From NCBI RefSeq assembly GCF_042453785.1, contig NC_091668.1, forward strand, positions 29,203,501 through 29,267,500: 64,000 bases of DNA, given 5' to 3'. The stretch comes from Malus domestica. Its lineage: Eukaryota; Streptophyta; Magnoliopsida; Rosales; Rosaceae. Of the stretch, positions 48,175 to 58,357 are shown one piece after another. Both the position numbers and the translations under genes were made by a program. The notes below the pieces were generated by a model. That model worked only from the letters and a program-made list of their open reading frames with translations. It did not search any database and was not told where the DNA came from. Position 1 is the stretch's first letter. Every line of letters begins with the position of its first letter.

Positions 48175-48545
48175 TGTACAACTTCACCACCACCGGAAAT
48201 GGCGCTGATGAAACAACCAATTTATTCCTTGCCCAATTACGATCAATTTGCCCTGAAAATGGTGACACGGCCAGGCGTGTTGATTTAGACACGGGCAGCG
48301 CAAGTAGATTTGATGCAAATTTCTTCACAAATTTGAAGAATGGTCGCGGAATACTTGAGTCGGATCAGAAGTTATGGACCGACGCCACCACTAAAAGTTT
48401 TGTCCAACGATTTTTGGGCGTGAGAGGCTTGCAAGCATTGAATTTTAACGTCGAGTTCGGAAAGTCGATGGTGAAAATGAGTAACATCGGTGTAAAATCT
48501 GCCACAAATGGTGAAATCCGCCCCATTTGTTCTGCAGTCAACTAA

Positions 48546-49135
48546 CGAAATTCGCCAGATTTTTCTACTTAATTAATTTGATTTATTATTTTGTTGGCAC
48601 AATCAAGCCATGTTGTATTACTTTGTTTTCGTTTCTCATGTGTCTTCAATGAGAAAGATACTTTGATCTCATTCTTTGGTTTCTGTAAGCTGTTTAATAT
48701 TGTTCTTTTAATTGAAAGTCATATAATTCAAAGTAGACCTATTTTCAGTTGTGACACCTAGTACTTTTCACCAAATCTTACTGTAACCCTAACACTTTAT
48801 ATTGATCCCCTTTACAATGTACTTTTCCTCCTTGTCCCACTTTATTCCTACACTATATTGTGTCACTTTAACACTTATACTATTTTCCAACGTCCCTTCT
48901 TACTTTATTTCGTTAAATAAGTTAAAAAGAGCCATTAATTGTACTACAGTGACATAAGCAATTCAGTCTTTTCAACTATGTTAGTAAGACCCATGTGTGC
49001 TTGGAAATGGGTCATTCTCAAACCAAAAGGTGATTTCTCTAAATTGAAAAATATAAAGAAGAGATCGATAATTAAGGGTACTTATTTCTAATTATGCCTC
49101 TTGTACTCTTCACTTAATCTGTCGCACTTTACCTC
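48546..49135. other. 3' flank of peroxidase 5
   Basis: Homologous to the flanks of genes 4 and 6 at its start. There is no gene. Confidence 0.45.
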
Positions 49136-49335
49136 GGAACTGGATCTTCTCCTGAGCACAAGGAGCGGATCCTCCTGACCAACACATGTGGGCCGTTGAA
49201 TTTTCATCCAACGACTATAATTATGATAACTGTAAAGGAACCCCCTATTTGTAACCATTGTATTTTTATCCAACGATCCATGTGTGTTGGTTAGGAGGAT
49301 CCACTCCTTGTGCTCAAGAGAGGATCCAATTCCCT
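49136..49335. mobile_element. Foldback MITE (200 bp)
   Basis: Long inverted termini of about 55 bases (left GGAACTGGATCTTCTCC.., right reversed GGAATTGGATCCTCTC..). An 8-bp duplication TTTACCTC flanks it (49128-49135 and 49336-49343). The equivalent site downstream of gene 4 lacks it. Its class is probably hAT or a related 8-bp duplicator. Confidence 0.8.
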
Positions 49336-49829
49336 TTTACCTCATATACCCTTCTTTTGTGGCCCCACTTTACCCTATTCAGTCAATGAGATTAGGGAAG
49401 CGTTACCTTCGCGAATGTGGCAGAGGTTCTTTGATCTATTGAACAATGAATATGGGAATAAGTGAAAGAAATTGCAAGTTATATTCTACTCAGGAAGTGG
49501 CAAAACATATTCCAATATTGGAAATTCTTTGCAGATTCAGTCAATACAACTAATCACTCATATGAACAACAGACAAAAATGAATGTTCTTTTGTAACAAC
49601 TGCATACTACTTCATATGCTCATACTTGCGGATGTTCTATGACGAGCTCGGAAATTTCTCGGCAACAAACAAAAAACCCCCCTGAAGGAACAAATTCAGA
49701 TCCGATTATCCGAGTAAGGAAGAATGGTAACTATAAAATCCACCCCTCAAGCCTAGAACTCCACTTCCTGTAAACTGATCCTGCTGGACGCGTAATAGGA
49801 ATCGCTCGGTCAGATATCCTGCCTTTCTA

Positions 49830-49910
49830 TCAAGCGCCGCTGGTTGCCTCACCAGCCTTTTTCTTCTCCATTTTCTTCTTATTTCGCAATGCATTCTTGC
49901 TCAATGTCCT
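49830..49910 (-). pseudogene. EIF2A: eIF2A relic, last exon
   Basis: The minus-strand frame reads LSKNALRNKKKMEKKKAGEA, then TSGA and stop at 49830-49832. This is the basic C-terminal tail of plant translation initiation factor eIF2A (..SKNALRNKKKREK..). Read together with 51262-51416 and 56477-56720, it is the 3' end of one dispersed dead gene. Confidence 0.65.
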
Positions 49911-50310
49911 TCATTAAATTTGCATGAACAAGCATTTCATAATAATATGAAAATCCTTCATTAAGGAAAGAGGAAACAAGAAAATTACGTAAGTTCATTA
50001 CGACAAAATTTAATAAAGGGGCATTTTGATATAGGCGCCTCGTTTTTTAATTTTTTAGACTAAACATACACTCCCTATATTTATGCATTTATTATCCATC
50101 TCCTGGGCATTTCGTTTTTTTTTTTATTTTCCTATTATCCCTATATTTATGCATTTATTATCCATCTCTATGCATTTTTTTATTGTTTGTTATAATATTT
50201 ACTTTTTTTGTGTGAATATAGTAGAATATTTATAAAAAAAATTGTTAAATTTTATTATTTAGAAGACCCAACACATAGTAAAGATTTGTTTGATTATATA
50301 GCTACATCTA

Positions 50311-50684
50311 GTTACCTATAATATGGACACATTTAGTTTTATAGTGGATTTGATTTTTTGTATTTCTTGGTACATTTGGAATGTAAATGTACCAAAAGGG
50401 TTATCTGATAGAGACATTTGGTTTTGTGGTACATTTGAGATTTTTTGTTCATTTGGTCTTTTGGTACAATAGGAATCTAAACATACCAACATGATTACCT
50501 GACAATGAGCATATTTGGTTTTATGGTACATTTGAAATTTTGGTACATTTGGTTTCTTTGTATATTTGAAATCTAAACGTACCAAAAAGGTTACATAGCA
50601 ATGGGTACATTTGGTTTTTTGGTACATTTGAATTTTTGGTACATTTGGTTTCTCGGTACATTTGAAATCTAAACGTACCAAAAG
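50311..50684. repeat. Tandem repeat of about 95 bp, four diverged copies
   Basis: Units begin near 50311 (gttacctataa), 50399 (ggttatctgat), 50493 (gattacctgac) and 50589 (ggttacatagc). Each contains 'catttggttttttggtacat' variants and ends 'taaacgtaccaaaag'. Within units the 'ggtacattt' motif recurs, so it is a higher-order repeat. Open frames across it (50316-50712, minus) only mirror the periodicity. It lies in what would be the last intron of the eIF2A relic. Confidence 0.8.
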
Positions 50685-51030
50685 TCGATACTTTTGTTCT
50701 CAAATGTACCATAAGTTTTAAGTATATTTTTTATATATCTATACATAAAAAAAAATGTATTGAAGACTTTTTATTGATACAATTTTAATAGAAAGAGTAT
50801 TTTTTTTAAATACTGATAATAAGGAAATGAGGAATTAGTTAATTATTTTTTTTATTAAAAAAATATCATTTAATGCGCAGAAGGGGATTGAGGAAATTAA
50901 ATTCCTATATTATAGGCAATTAGTTGCTAAGCTACCTTATGCCTCTATATAAATGCATTTAAATTAATGACATGGAAATTAAATAAATAAAAAATTATTG
51001 AGGTGGCAATTGATTGAAGCACCTTAATCA
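50685..51030. other. AT-rich spacer
   Basis: Nothing recognisable beyond A/T runs. Confidence 0.4.
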
Positions 51031-51130
51031 AATCTTTAAAAGAGATGAATGTTTAATCTAACAACTATAGAAAATATGTAAATCTTTAAAAGAGATGAAT
51101 GTTTAATCTAACAACTATAGAAAATATGTA
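51031..51130 (+). repeat. Exact 50-bp tandem duplication
   Basis: 51031-51080 and 51081-51130 are identical ('aatctttaaaagagatgaat' to 'ctatagaaaatatgta'). Confidence 0.95.
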
Positions 51131-51261
51131 GGGCATTCTAATTTTCCCTTTAATAAAAGGCTTTACACACAGGATTGTCAATATTTTATGTATTATGAAC
51201 TCGCCCATGATCTGGATAGAACCAACTTAGAAAAATAGAAACCAATACAAGTCATGTATAC

Positions 51262-51416
51262 CTGAGCCTGAACAGCAGGAGCAGCCTTAGCATGTGGGGG
51301 CCGATATGCAGCAGGTTTTTGTGCAGGCGGGTTGCTAGTGCTTGCTTTTGCAGAAGTTTGAGAATTTTTTGACCTTTCTTCCGGAAAAAAACTATCCAAT
51401 TTTCTCCGTGAACCAC
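51262..51416 (-). pseudogene. EIF2A: eIF2A relic, penultimate exon
   Basis: The minus-strand frame reads KNSQTSAKASTSNPPAQ, then KPAAYRPPHAKAAPAVQAQ, followed by a splice donor (cag|gtatac) at about 51261. KPAAYRPPHAK..AVQAQ is a signature of the C-terminal region of plant eIF2A, a WD-repeat initiation factor that can deliver initiator tRNA. The sequence before KNSQ diverges from what I expect of the gene. Position and strand agree with the other two eIF2A pieces. Confidence 0.7.
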
Positions 51417-51584
51417 AAAACATACAGGTAATAATTCAAATCCACAGTCAACTAAGTTTGAGAATTCTACACGAGAGCAATCCTGAAGTTTCGTATTGAG
51501 AATAAATCCCATATTAATAAGAGAATAGATATTACATATATTTGTAAGTAATTGAACTACTATTCATGTTACCAATTAATTTTA

Positions 51585-51739
51585 GGGAACTTTAACGAAA
51601 AGCACCCGATACTGTTCACTTTAACGAAAAACCACATTTTTACACTAAAAAGTCAATCCTGATACTATTCACTTTATCCTTTATTTTGTCCTTATCATTA
51701 AAACTCAAAGTTTTCAAGCCCTTTTCATTAGTTTTCCTT
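51585..51739 (+). mobile_element. hAT-type MITE (155 bp), copy 2
   Basis: Same 155-bp element as at 32315-32469. An 8-bp duplication TAATTTTA flanks it (51577-51584 and 51740-51747). Confidence 0.9.
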
Positions 51740-51749
51740 TAATTTTATA

Positions 51750-53459
51750 TAAGACACTTTCAGATTCTAGTATATTTTGACCGCGATTAAAGAAAGAATT
51801 GGCTGAAAACGTCTACGTCTGAGAAAAAGCCAAAGATAAACGGTAAAATACACCAACAAACAACAGTAAATAAATATACACACACACATGGTTGACAAAG
51901 TAGGAGTAGAAAATTCAGAAGTGGAAGGGTTCCATGTTTGACCAAAATTAAACAAGAAAAGGAAACTACACATGCATTCACGGGTACGAGCGTTACAAGC
52001 GAGGAAAGAGTAAAACCAAAACTTAGTACGTACTGCCAACTGCTAAGAAAAGTCTATAGATAGAGAGTTGATCTTTCCTCTTCTGGTTGACCCATTTTTT
52101 TTTGGCCGACATTCTTTATCCTCGCATACATTTTCACGGATAATTTTATAGACTTTCAGTGACGAATTTAATCCAGAAAATCAGGGGCGAAGCATACAAG
52201 GGACGGGGGTGGGCCATGGCCCCTGCATTTTCCTGAAAAAAATAACAAACTAGAGAAACCATTAGAACTGAAGAAATACTTAAGAGATGTTCACCTAAGA
52301 ATGAGGCCCAGTAATTAACATCATATAATTTTGATGTTTCGAAAAAAACTAGAATACTAGAATGTTACTACAACAATAGAGTTACTCACATTATATATAG
52401 GCAGAAATATACTAGTGAAATATAATAAGATACAAATTAGTAGTTGTTTGCTTCTAAATTTGTCATGGGCCTTGCGTGTAGGTGGGGAATGAATCCGGAT
52501 CCTTTTGGTGAGGATTTCGAAGATTCGTAAATCGTGTCCGTTTATCGTACATCGTACGGTCATATATTATTTTAAATAGTTTTATTTTAAATTAAACACA
52601 AATAGTACTTGACAAAAACTGACCGTACGATGTACAATGAATGAACACGATTAACGGATCCCCCATGATCCTCACCAAAAGGATCCGGAGAGGATCTTAT
52701 TGGGTGGGGAGTTTCCTTGAACAATAATTTGGTGATTGCGAGTGTGCTACTACTAGTTATCGCTAGTAGACGGGATTTGAGTGATGGAGATTGCACTTAA
52801 TTTGACTTCTAACCAAAAGATTGTGTCATTAAGTGGAAATGACTCACTTTAAGTTCTTTCTTTGCCTTGTGTATTAAGGACTTTACGTATGTAGATAATT
52901 ATATCACAATATGCAAGTGGTGAAGAGAAAGAGAAACTGCTTAAGTGCTTTAGTGAAGAGAAAGAGAAATTGCTTAAATTAACAAAGTTAAGTTGTGCAT
53001 GTATCTTTTTTGCTCTGTCAATGAGAGCCTTGTAGTTAGTACGCAAACTCGAAATTTGAATGGCAGCTATTGTTTAGAGGTAATGGATGCGATAAGCTTT
53101 TGTGCATATGAAAAGAAAGCTTAGCGTTTGTTGGAGCCTTGGAGGTAACTCACAAAGTGCTTCTTTACTGATGATTGTATGATCAAAGGGTGGAGCGATC
53201 ATTTCCACGTGATGCTTTTACTATAGTTCTACAACTTGCATGTTTAGTCATCATGAGTGTTAATTGGTTGGATTTGTCTCGTATCCTTAATAAGTTTGTA
53301 ATTGCAAAGTTGTGGGTTTTTCTTTTTGCTTGTGCGACCTCTTGGTTACACTTGACATGTCTTCTCTATATATGTTCTTAAGTCAGTTTTAATAAAGTTT
53401 ATTTGTTTCAAAAGAAAATTCCATATATGGTAAATGAGTCATTTCAATTGTATTATATT
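51750..53459 (+). repeat. Upstream module P of peroxidase 6
   Basis: Same module as 33060-34640: 'cacatggttgacaaagtagg', 'gtttgaccaaaa' and 'ctggttgaccc' (TTGAC cores), 'cgttacaagcgaggaaagag' and the downstream 'caagtggtgaagagaaagag'. It includes a small inverted repeat near 52485-52700 ('ggatccttttggtgagga' against 'tcctcaccaaaaggatcc'). No gene is visible. Confidence 0.75.
52487..52700. mobile_element. Foldback MITE-like element
   Basis: 'gaatccggatccttttggtg' near 52487 is inverted near 52669-52700 ('tcaccaaaaggatccggaga'), and the inner arms also pair (taaatcgtgtccgttta.. / ..gaacacgattaacggatc). Modules P of genes 4 and 5 lack it. Target duplication is not resolved. Confidence 0.6.
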
Positions 53460-54690
53460 TTAATCTGACTTGGTTGGCACCATAGCATGTGTCCACCAAA
53501 TCCTTGGTAATCATTTTCCTCTCTCCATGCAGAGTGCTGATGACCCTTTCTATGCAATGTTGTTTCTAGCATTTCATGGCAGCGATTAAAGAAATGATTG
53601 GCTGAAAACGACGACGGTTGGCAATTAGACAAAGATACGCGGTAAAGTAACCCACCAATTAGAAAATAGTGTATATATTTATATATGGTTGACAAAGTAG
53701 GCGTAGAAATTTCAGAAGCGGAACTGTGGTTCCTTGTTTGAACAAAAAACAATAAAAAAGTGATGTAGAACAGAAATTAGGTTGTTTTATATGTAATAAA
53801 ATTAAAAGAATAAAGTAATAAGTAATCAAAAAAAGTAATTAGATAATTGGTAATTTACATGTTAATAAGTTATTTATTGTTATTATATCCCGAAAGTGGA
53901 TGTTTTGGACTTTCATATTGTCCGGATTGACGCAACTTTAGTTTTACATGTCTGTTTTAGACCCATATAATATATGGATTCAAAGAAAACGATGAGATTT
54001 ACCAAACGACTTATTACACAATAAGTTCAGATAGAATTTGGACGAATTAGGTCGTTTACAATATTAAATTCTGAATTTAATATCGTAGGATGTTTTTATA
54101 TTTTATTATTTGTTCATTCCCTTTCCTATTTAGATACCTAGAGTTTCTATGGTTAAGAACAACATAAATAGGTCATTTTGTTCTTAGATTTGTAATTTTT
54201 TCGACTATTATTCAATAAACATAAGTTTTTTCTCTCTTTTCCTAGTGAATTCTAGGGCGTGTTAGCGAAAACATTTCATTGGATCCTTCTTATTATATTT
54301 GGCTGCGTCAAGAGGGAACAACACCCACCATGCATCCACGGGTGGGCGTTAGAAGTGAGGAAAGAGTAAACCAAAACTTATTACTTCCAAGCGCGAGCAA
54401 GTTGTAGGCCGACTTTGTTTACCCTCACATATATAAGATACATGCATATATAATATAATTCATCCAATTTCTACGCGTTTAATTATTTGACCACCTCCTA
54501 TAAATACTTGAGGCTTTCATTCACTCCTAAACATAACCAGCAGATTACAATATTCACAGAGCCAAAAACTCTTTGTTATCATCTTCGTGCTAGCTAGCTA
54601 CTCGCAAAACCAAAGCTATAAGCTGCATCTAGCTTGCAATATATACACACACACACACACGCATCCTTAAGCACCAAAATCTACCACAAG
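53460..54690 (+). promoter_or_regulatory. Promoter module Q of peroxidase 6
   Basis: Homologous to 34641-36179. It holds 'acaaagatacgcggtaaag', 'atatggttgacaaagtaggc', 'atttgaccacctcc' and TATAAATA at 54499-54506, about 190 bases before the start codon. No TRIM or hAT insertion is present, so this copy shows the ancestral arrangement best. Confidence 0.65.
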
Positions 54691-55795
54691 ATGAGCTCCT
54701 TAATGTACTTTCTACAGCTACTTGTTGGTTTGGCTACCACCTTGGTGATGGTGCAAGGCCAGGGCCAACTTACGCGCGTTGGATTCTATTCGCGTACATG
54801 TCCGGCAGCTGAGTCTATTGTCAAACAAACAATTCAAACTCATTTCAACTCCAACCCTTCCGTTGCTCCTGGCTTGTTAAGGATGCACTTCCATGACTGC
54901 TTCGTCCAAGGTTGTGATGCTTCTATCCTTCTTGACGGCCCTAACACTGAGAAAACCGCCGGGCCTAACCTTGGTTTAAGAGGTTGGGAAGTCATTGACG
55001 ATGCAAAGACCAAGCTCGAAGCTGCATGCCCCGGAGTTGTTTCTTGTGCAGATATTCTCGCCCTCGCTGCCCGTGATTCCGTGGTTCTCGTAAGTATTAA
55101 TTATTTATTTGATTGTTGCTCTTGTGCTTGTCAATTTTGAGTTGGTATATCTGTAAAAACAACTATATATTCATACTCTCCTCTAACGTACATAATTTTA
55201 CTTATTGCAGACCAAAGGATTCACTTGGAATGTGCCTACTGGAAGAAAAGATGGACGAGTTTCCTTGGCCACCGAGACTAGTAATTTGCCTGGCTTTAGA
55301 GATTCCATTGATGTACAAAAGGCCAAGTTCCAAGATTTGGGTCTCAACACTCAAGATCTTGTCACGCTCGTTGGTGCACACACCATTGGCACTTCAGCTT
55401 GCCAGTTCTTCAGATACAGGCTGTATAACTTCAACACGAGCACAAATGGCGCTGACGAAACCATCAACCCTAAATTCCTTGCTCAACTGCGATCAATTTG
55501 CCCTGAAAATGGTGACGTGGCCAGGCGTGTTGATTTAGACACGGGCAGCGCAAATAGATTCGATGCAACTTTCTTTACAAATTTGAAGAATGGTCGCGGA
55601 ATACTTGAGTCGGATCAGAAGTTGTGGACCGATGCCACGACTAAAAGTTTTGTCCAACGATTTTTGGGCGTGAGAGGCTTACAAGCATTGAATTTCAACA
55701 TCGAGTTCGGAAAGTCGATGGTGAAAATGAGTAACATCGGTGTAAAATCTGCCGCAAATGGTGAAATCCGCCGCATTTGTTCTGCAGTCAACTAA
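54691..55795 (+). CDS. Class III peroxidase 6 (peroxidase N1-like), intact
   Basis: Exons 54691-55089 and 55211-55795 encode 327 residues. The signal peptide is [20 protein letters not shown].., with mature protein from about [13 protein letters not shown]. Distal Arg64 and His68, proximal His190 and the eight cysteines are all present, numbered as in gene 1. The Met at 54691 is chosen over 54634 because it matches the paralogues and the signal peptide. It differs from the others around residues 205-222 ([17 protein letters not shown]), so it is the most diverged intact copy. Its product should be an apoplastic haem peroxidase. TTGAC-rich upstream modules suggest pathogen or wound induction. 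It is bracketed by pieces of a dead eIF2A gene. Confidence 0.94.
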
Positions 55796-56476
55796 CGAAA
55801 TGACCCAGATTCTTTGATATTTCGACTAATTAATTATTTTTGTTATTTTGTTGGCACAATCAAGCCATGTTTGTATTACTTTCTTTTCGTTCCTCATGTG
55901 TCTTCAAAGCAAAGGATACTTTGATTTCATTCTTTTGTTTCTGTAAGCTGGTTAATATCATTATTTTAATTCAAAGTCGTATATTTCATTTTATTCTGTC
56001 CCACTTTACCCTATTTTGTCAACCAAATTAGATAAGCGTTAGCTTCGCGAATGTGGCAGCGGCCGTTTGATCTTTTCAACAATGAATATGGGGATAAGTT
56101 AAAGAAGTTGTTAGTTATATTCTACTAGGGAGATGGCAAAACATATTCCAATATTGGAAATTCTTTGCAGATTCGGTCAATACAAGTAATCAATCATACG
56201 AACAAGAGACAAAAATGAATGTTCTTTTGCAACAACTGCATATCCCTTCGTATTGTAACCGATTTGGTAGAACAGAACATGTCGTAAATATCACCTTTTT
56301 TCCATCTCCTACTTGCAGATGTTCTATGACGAGCTCGGAAATTTCTCGGCAACAAACAAAAAATCCTTCTGAAGGAACAAATCCACACTCATATCTGAGT
56401 AGGGATATATGCCTAATTCCATAACATGAATTATTAGACAGTGTAAAACAATGAGCACCGCACCATGTAGCTTCTG
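55796..56476. other. 3' flank of peroxidase 6
   Basis: Homologous to the gene 5 flank up to 'gttctatgacgagctcggaa' (about 56321-56360; 49630-49670 in gene 5). There is no gene. Confidence 0.45.
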
Positions 56477-56720
56477 TCATGTTCTTTTGGTGTTGATATA
56501 TTGATAAACGGGATCACCAGTGTCTGTCCTCCATACGGTGACATTCTTGTCCTGATCTCTCCATAGCTGGTACAATCATATATGCTAATCACTGAATCAT
56601 ATTTTATCACTATAAGCCTCGATCCATCTTCACTGAATCTTGTACTCGTGCAAGAAACGTCGTCAAGCTTGATACCGGGTTGCCCATTACTAAACGGGGG
56701 CCCATTCCACAGTGACTCCT
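56477..56720 (-). pseudogene. EIF2A: eIF2A relic, N-terminal part
   Basis: The minus strand reads ESLWNGPPFSNGQPGIKLDD, then VSCTSTRFSEDGSRLIV and SVISIYDC. After a frame change it reads QDKNVTVWRTDTGDPVYQ. These match the first WD repeats of plant eIF2A (GPPFSNGQPG..KLDDVSC, SVISVYDC, EKNVTVWKTETGDPVYQ). The sequence expected between the two blocks is missing and the frame differs, so it is dead. Confidence 0.75.
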
Positions 56721-57658
56721 AATCTCAATTAAATCTCCTTTCTAAATGTGATGCTACTCTCTACATTGTTTCTTTTGTCCTCTTATTTAGCTCAATCTAT
56801 CAAAAACGAAAACTACTGAAGAAATCAACCAAACACTAAGAAACCGAAAGCGGCTACTAATATCATCATTCTTCTGCAACCAAACGGCGCCTAATTCATC
56901 TTCAGCAGGTTTTATACATACATACATGCATACATATACATATATATTATATTTCCATAAATGAAAACAATTCACCGGCTATTGCTGCTGGGAAGAGACT
57001 AGATGAGAAGCCACCAATTCCAAACACCTAAACCCAGCAAACCCAGCAAACATTCAGTTAAACAGTCGTACAGATACAGACACGGTACGAACAGAGCAAA
57101 GAACTGAGCTTACACTTGGGTTTTGCTTTTTTTTTTTTTTTGGCAAACTGGTTTTTTCTTTTAGAGGCTTTTAAATTTGGAAATTGTATATAACTCATTT
57201 ATTTTGAGAAAAACTAATCAAAATGGTTGATTTGAGTTTTAACCAAAATAATAAAAATGTGTTGTAAGTGAATAGTATCATAAATGACTTTTTATAGTAA
57301 AAATATTTTTAACATTAAAAATGAACCGTATAAAAAATGTTTCGTTTGTTAAGATTTCCATTATTTTGTCTATAAAACCAACTTTACAATTCTGTCCATC
57401 AACAATGTAATTACTTTGAATAATTATTTTTTAACTTTGTTTTTATCTTATCACGTCATCAAACGACTTATGTAATTGATTTTTTAATAGATGTATGTCA
57501 TTATAATTAAATCACAATTTTGTATTATACCGTAACGTTAACTGATAACGTATGATATTGTAATTTTAATAAAACTTGAGAATTCAAACTGTAATTTACC
57601 GTAAAAATAAAAACAAAAATTAGTAGAGATAGTAGACAAATATGTTTACTGTTTTAAA
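56721..57658. other. Intergenic spacer
   Basis: Contains short 'catacatac' repeats near 56920-56945 and AT-rich sequence. I see no gene. Confidence 0.4.
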
Positions 57659-57875
57659 TGGGCCGGACATCGCAACCGACCGCTGATTTGAGTAAGTTGA
57701 AACGAGCGGCGTAGATGCTAAAACCCTTAAACCCGCGTATTATCCAAGCTGCGACCCGAAAAGCTTCAGAAGAAGAAGAAGGGTCGGGAAGGAAGGAGGC
57801 AGCGACCTCACCTCCTTTGTGCTCCTCCTCCTCCATCACAATTTACAATTACAGTTTACAACTCGACGCAGCAAG
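57659..57875 (+). promoter_or_regulatory. Promoter and 5'UTR exon of the plastid membrane-protein gene
   Basis: A TGGGCC site II motif lies at 57659-57664 and a telo-box-like 'aaacccttaaaccc' follows at about 57720. The GC-richer stretch ends in 'gcagcaag|gtatga' (donor at 57876), which fits a 5'UTR exon whose intron runs towards the ATG at 58358. Confidence 0.45.
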
Positions 57876-58357
57876 GTATGAAATCCTCCTCTCAGCTTTC
57901 TGTGTTCGTGGAGATTAATATCATAACTTTGCTCTCTGATTATTCTGTCTTTTTTGAAGGTGATTTGAATTTCTTTCAATTTTTTTTAATAAATTTGTTT
58001 GCTTTTTGATCATGCGTTTCCAATTTTTTTTTTCTTGGATTTTCAGAACCCATAAAACTAACCCCTTTCTTTCCAGAATTTTTAGGACCCTTTGCGATTT
58101 TCGTCATAATTTGGGATTTATTTCTCCTATTATTTGGTTGTGTTAATAGAATAGGATTTGACGTTTACTTGGTTTTGTTGCATTGTTTATGGTTAATATG
58201 TAATTGGGCATGTTATACTATCTGGTTTGTAATTAGTTTTCGTGTTTTTCGACAAATTCATACGGGCTAATTGTTCAATGACACTTGAAGAATGCTAGTT
58301 TAGAAGTTTGAAGCTTCATGTGAGAGTTAGAAGGCACACGAAGATTATTTTCCGAGG

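Larger units (their letters stand above)
43683..48545 (+). pseudogene. Class III peroxidase 5, split by a retroelement
   Basis: Exon 1 (43683-44093) is intact: signal peptide, [13 protein letters not shown] and distal Arg/His. The family Gly before the second disulphide Cys is replaced (FVQDCDAS instead of FVQGCDAS). Exon 2 starts at 44204 and is interrupted after 44419, just past LVGAHTIG and RYRLY. It resumes at 48180 and ends at 48545. The insertion duplicated 5 bases (TGTAC). Relative to the paralogues one codon is missing after DETTN, and a conserved Arg near the C-terminus is Pro (IRPICSAVN). Outside the insertion no frame disruption is seen, so the insertion is probably what silenced it. 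The altered TATA box may reflect later decay or came first. Confidence 0.9.

Noticed and set aside
50316-50712. Minus-strand frames with repeated protein blocks
   Set aside because: The protein periodicity simply reflects the 95-bp DNA tandem repeat. There is no start context or family match.
56310-56430. Short exon after 'acttgcag' in the peroxidase 6 flank
   Set aside because: The acceptor-like site is not kept in the gene 5 copy (acttgcgg), and the reading has no recognisable protein content.
57654-57839. Minus-strand 61-codon frame
   Set aside because: It is the reverse of the 5'UTR exon of the plastid membrane-protein gene, and its acidic/serine content mirrors a purine-rich strand.
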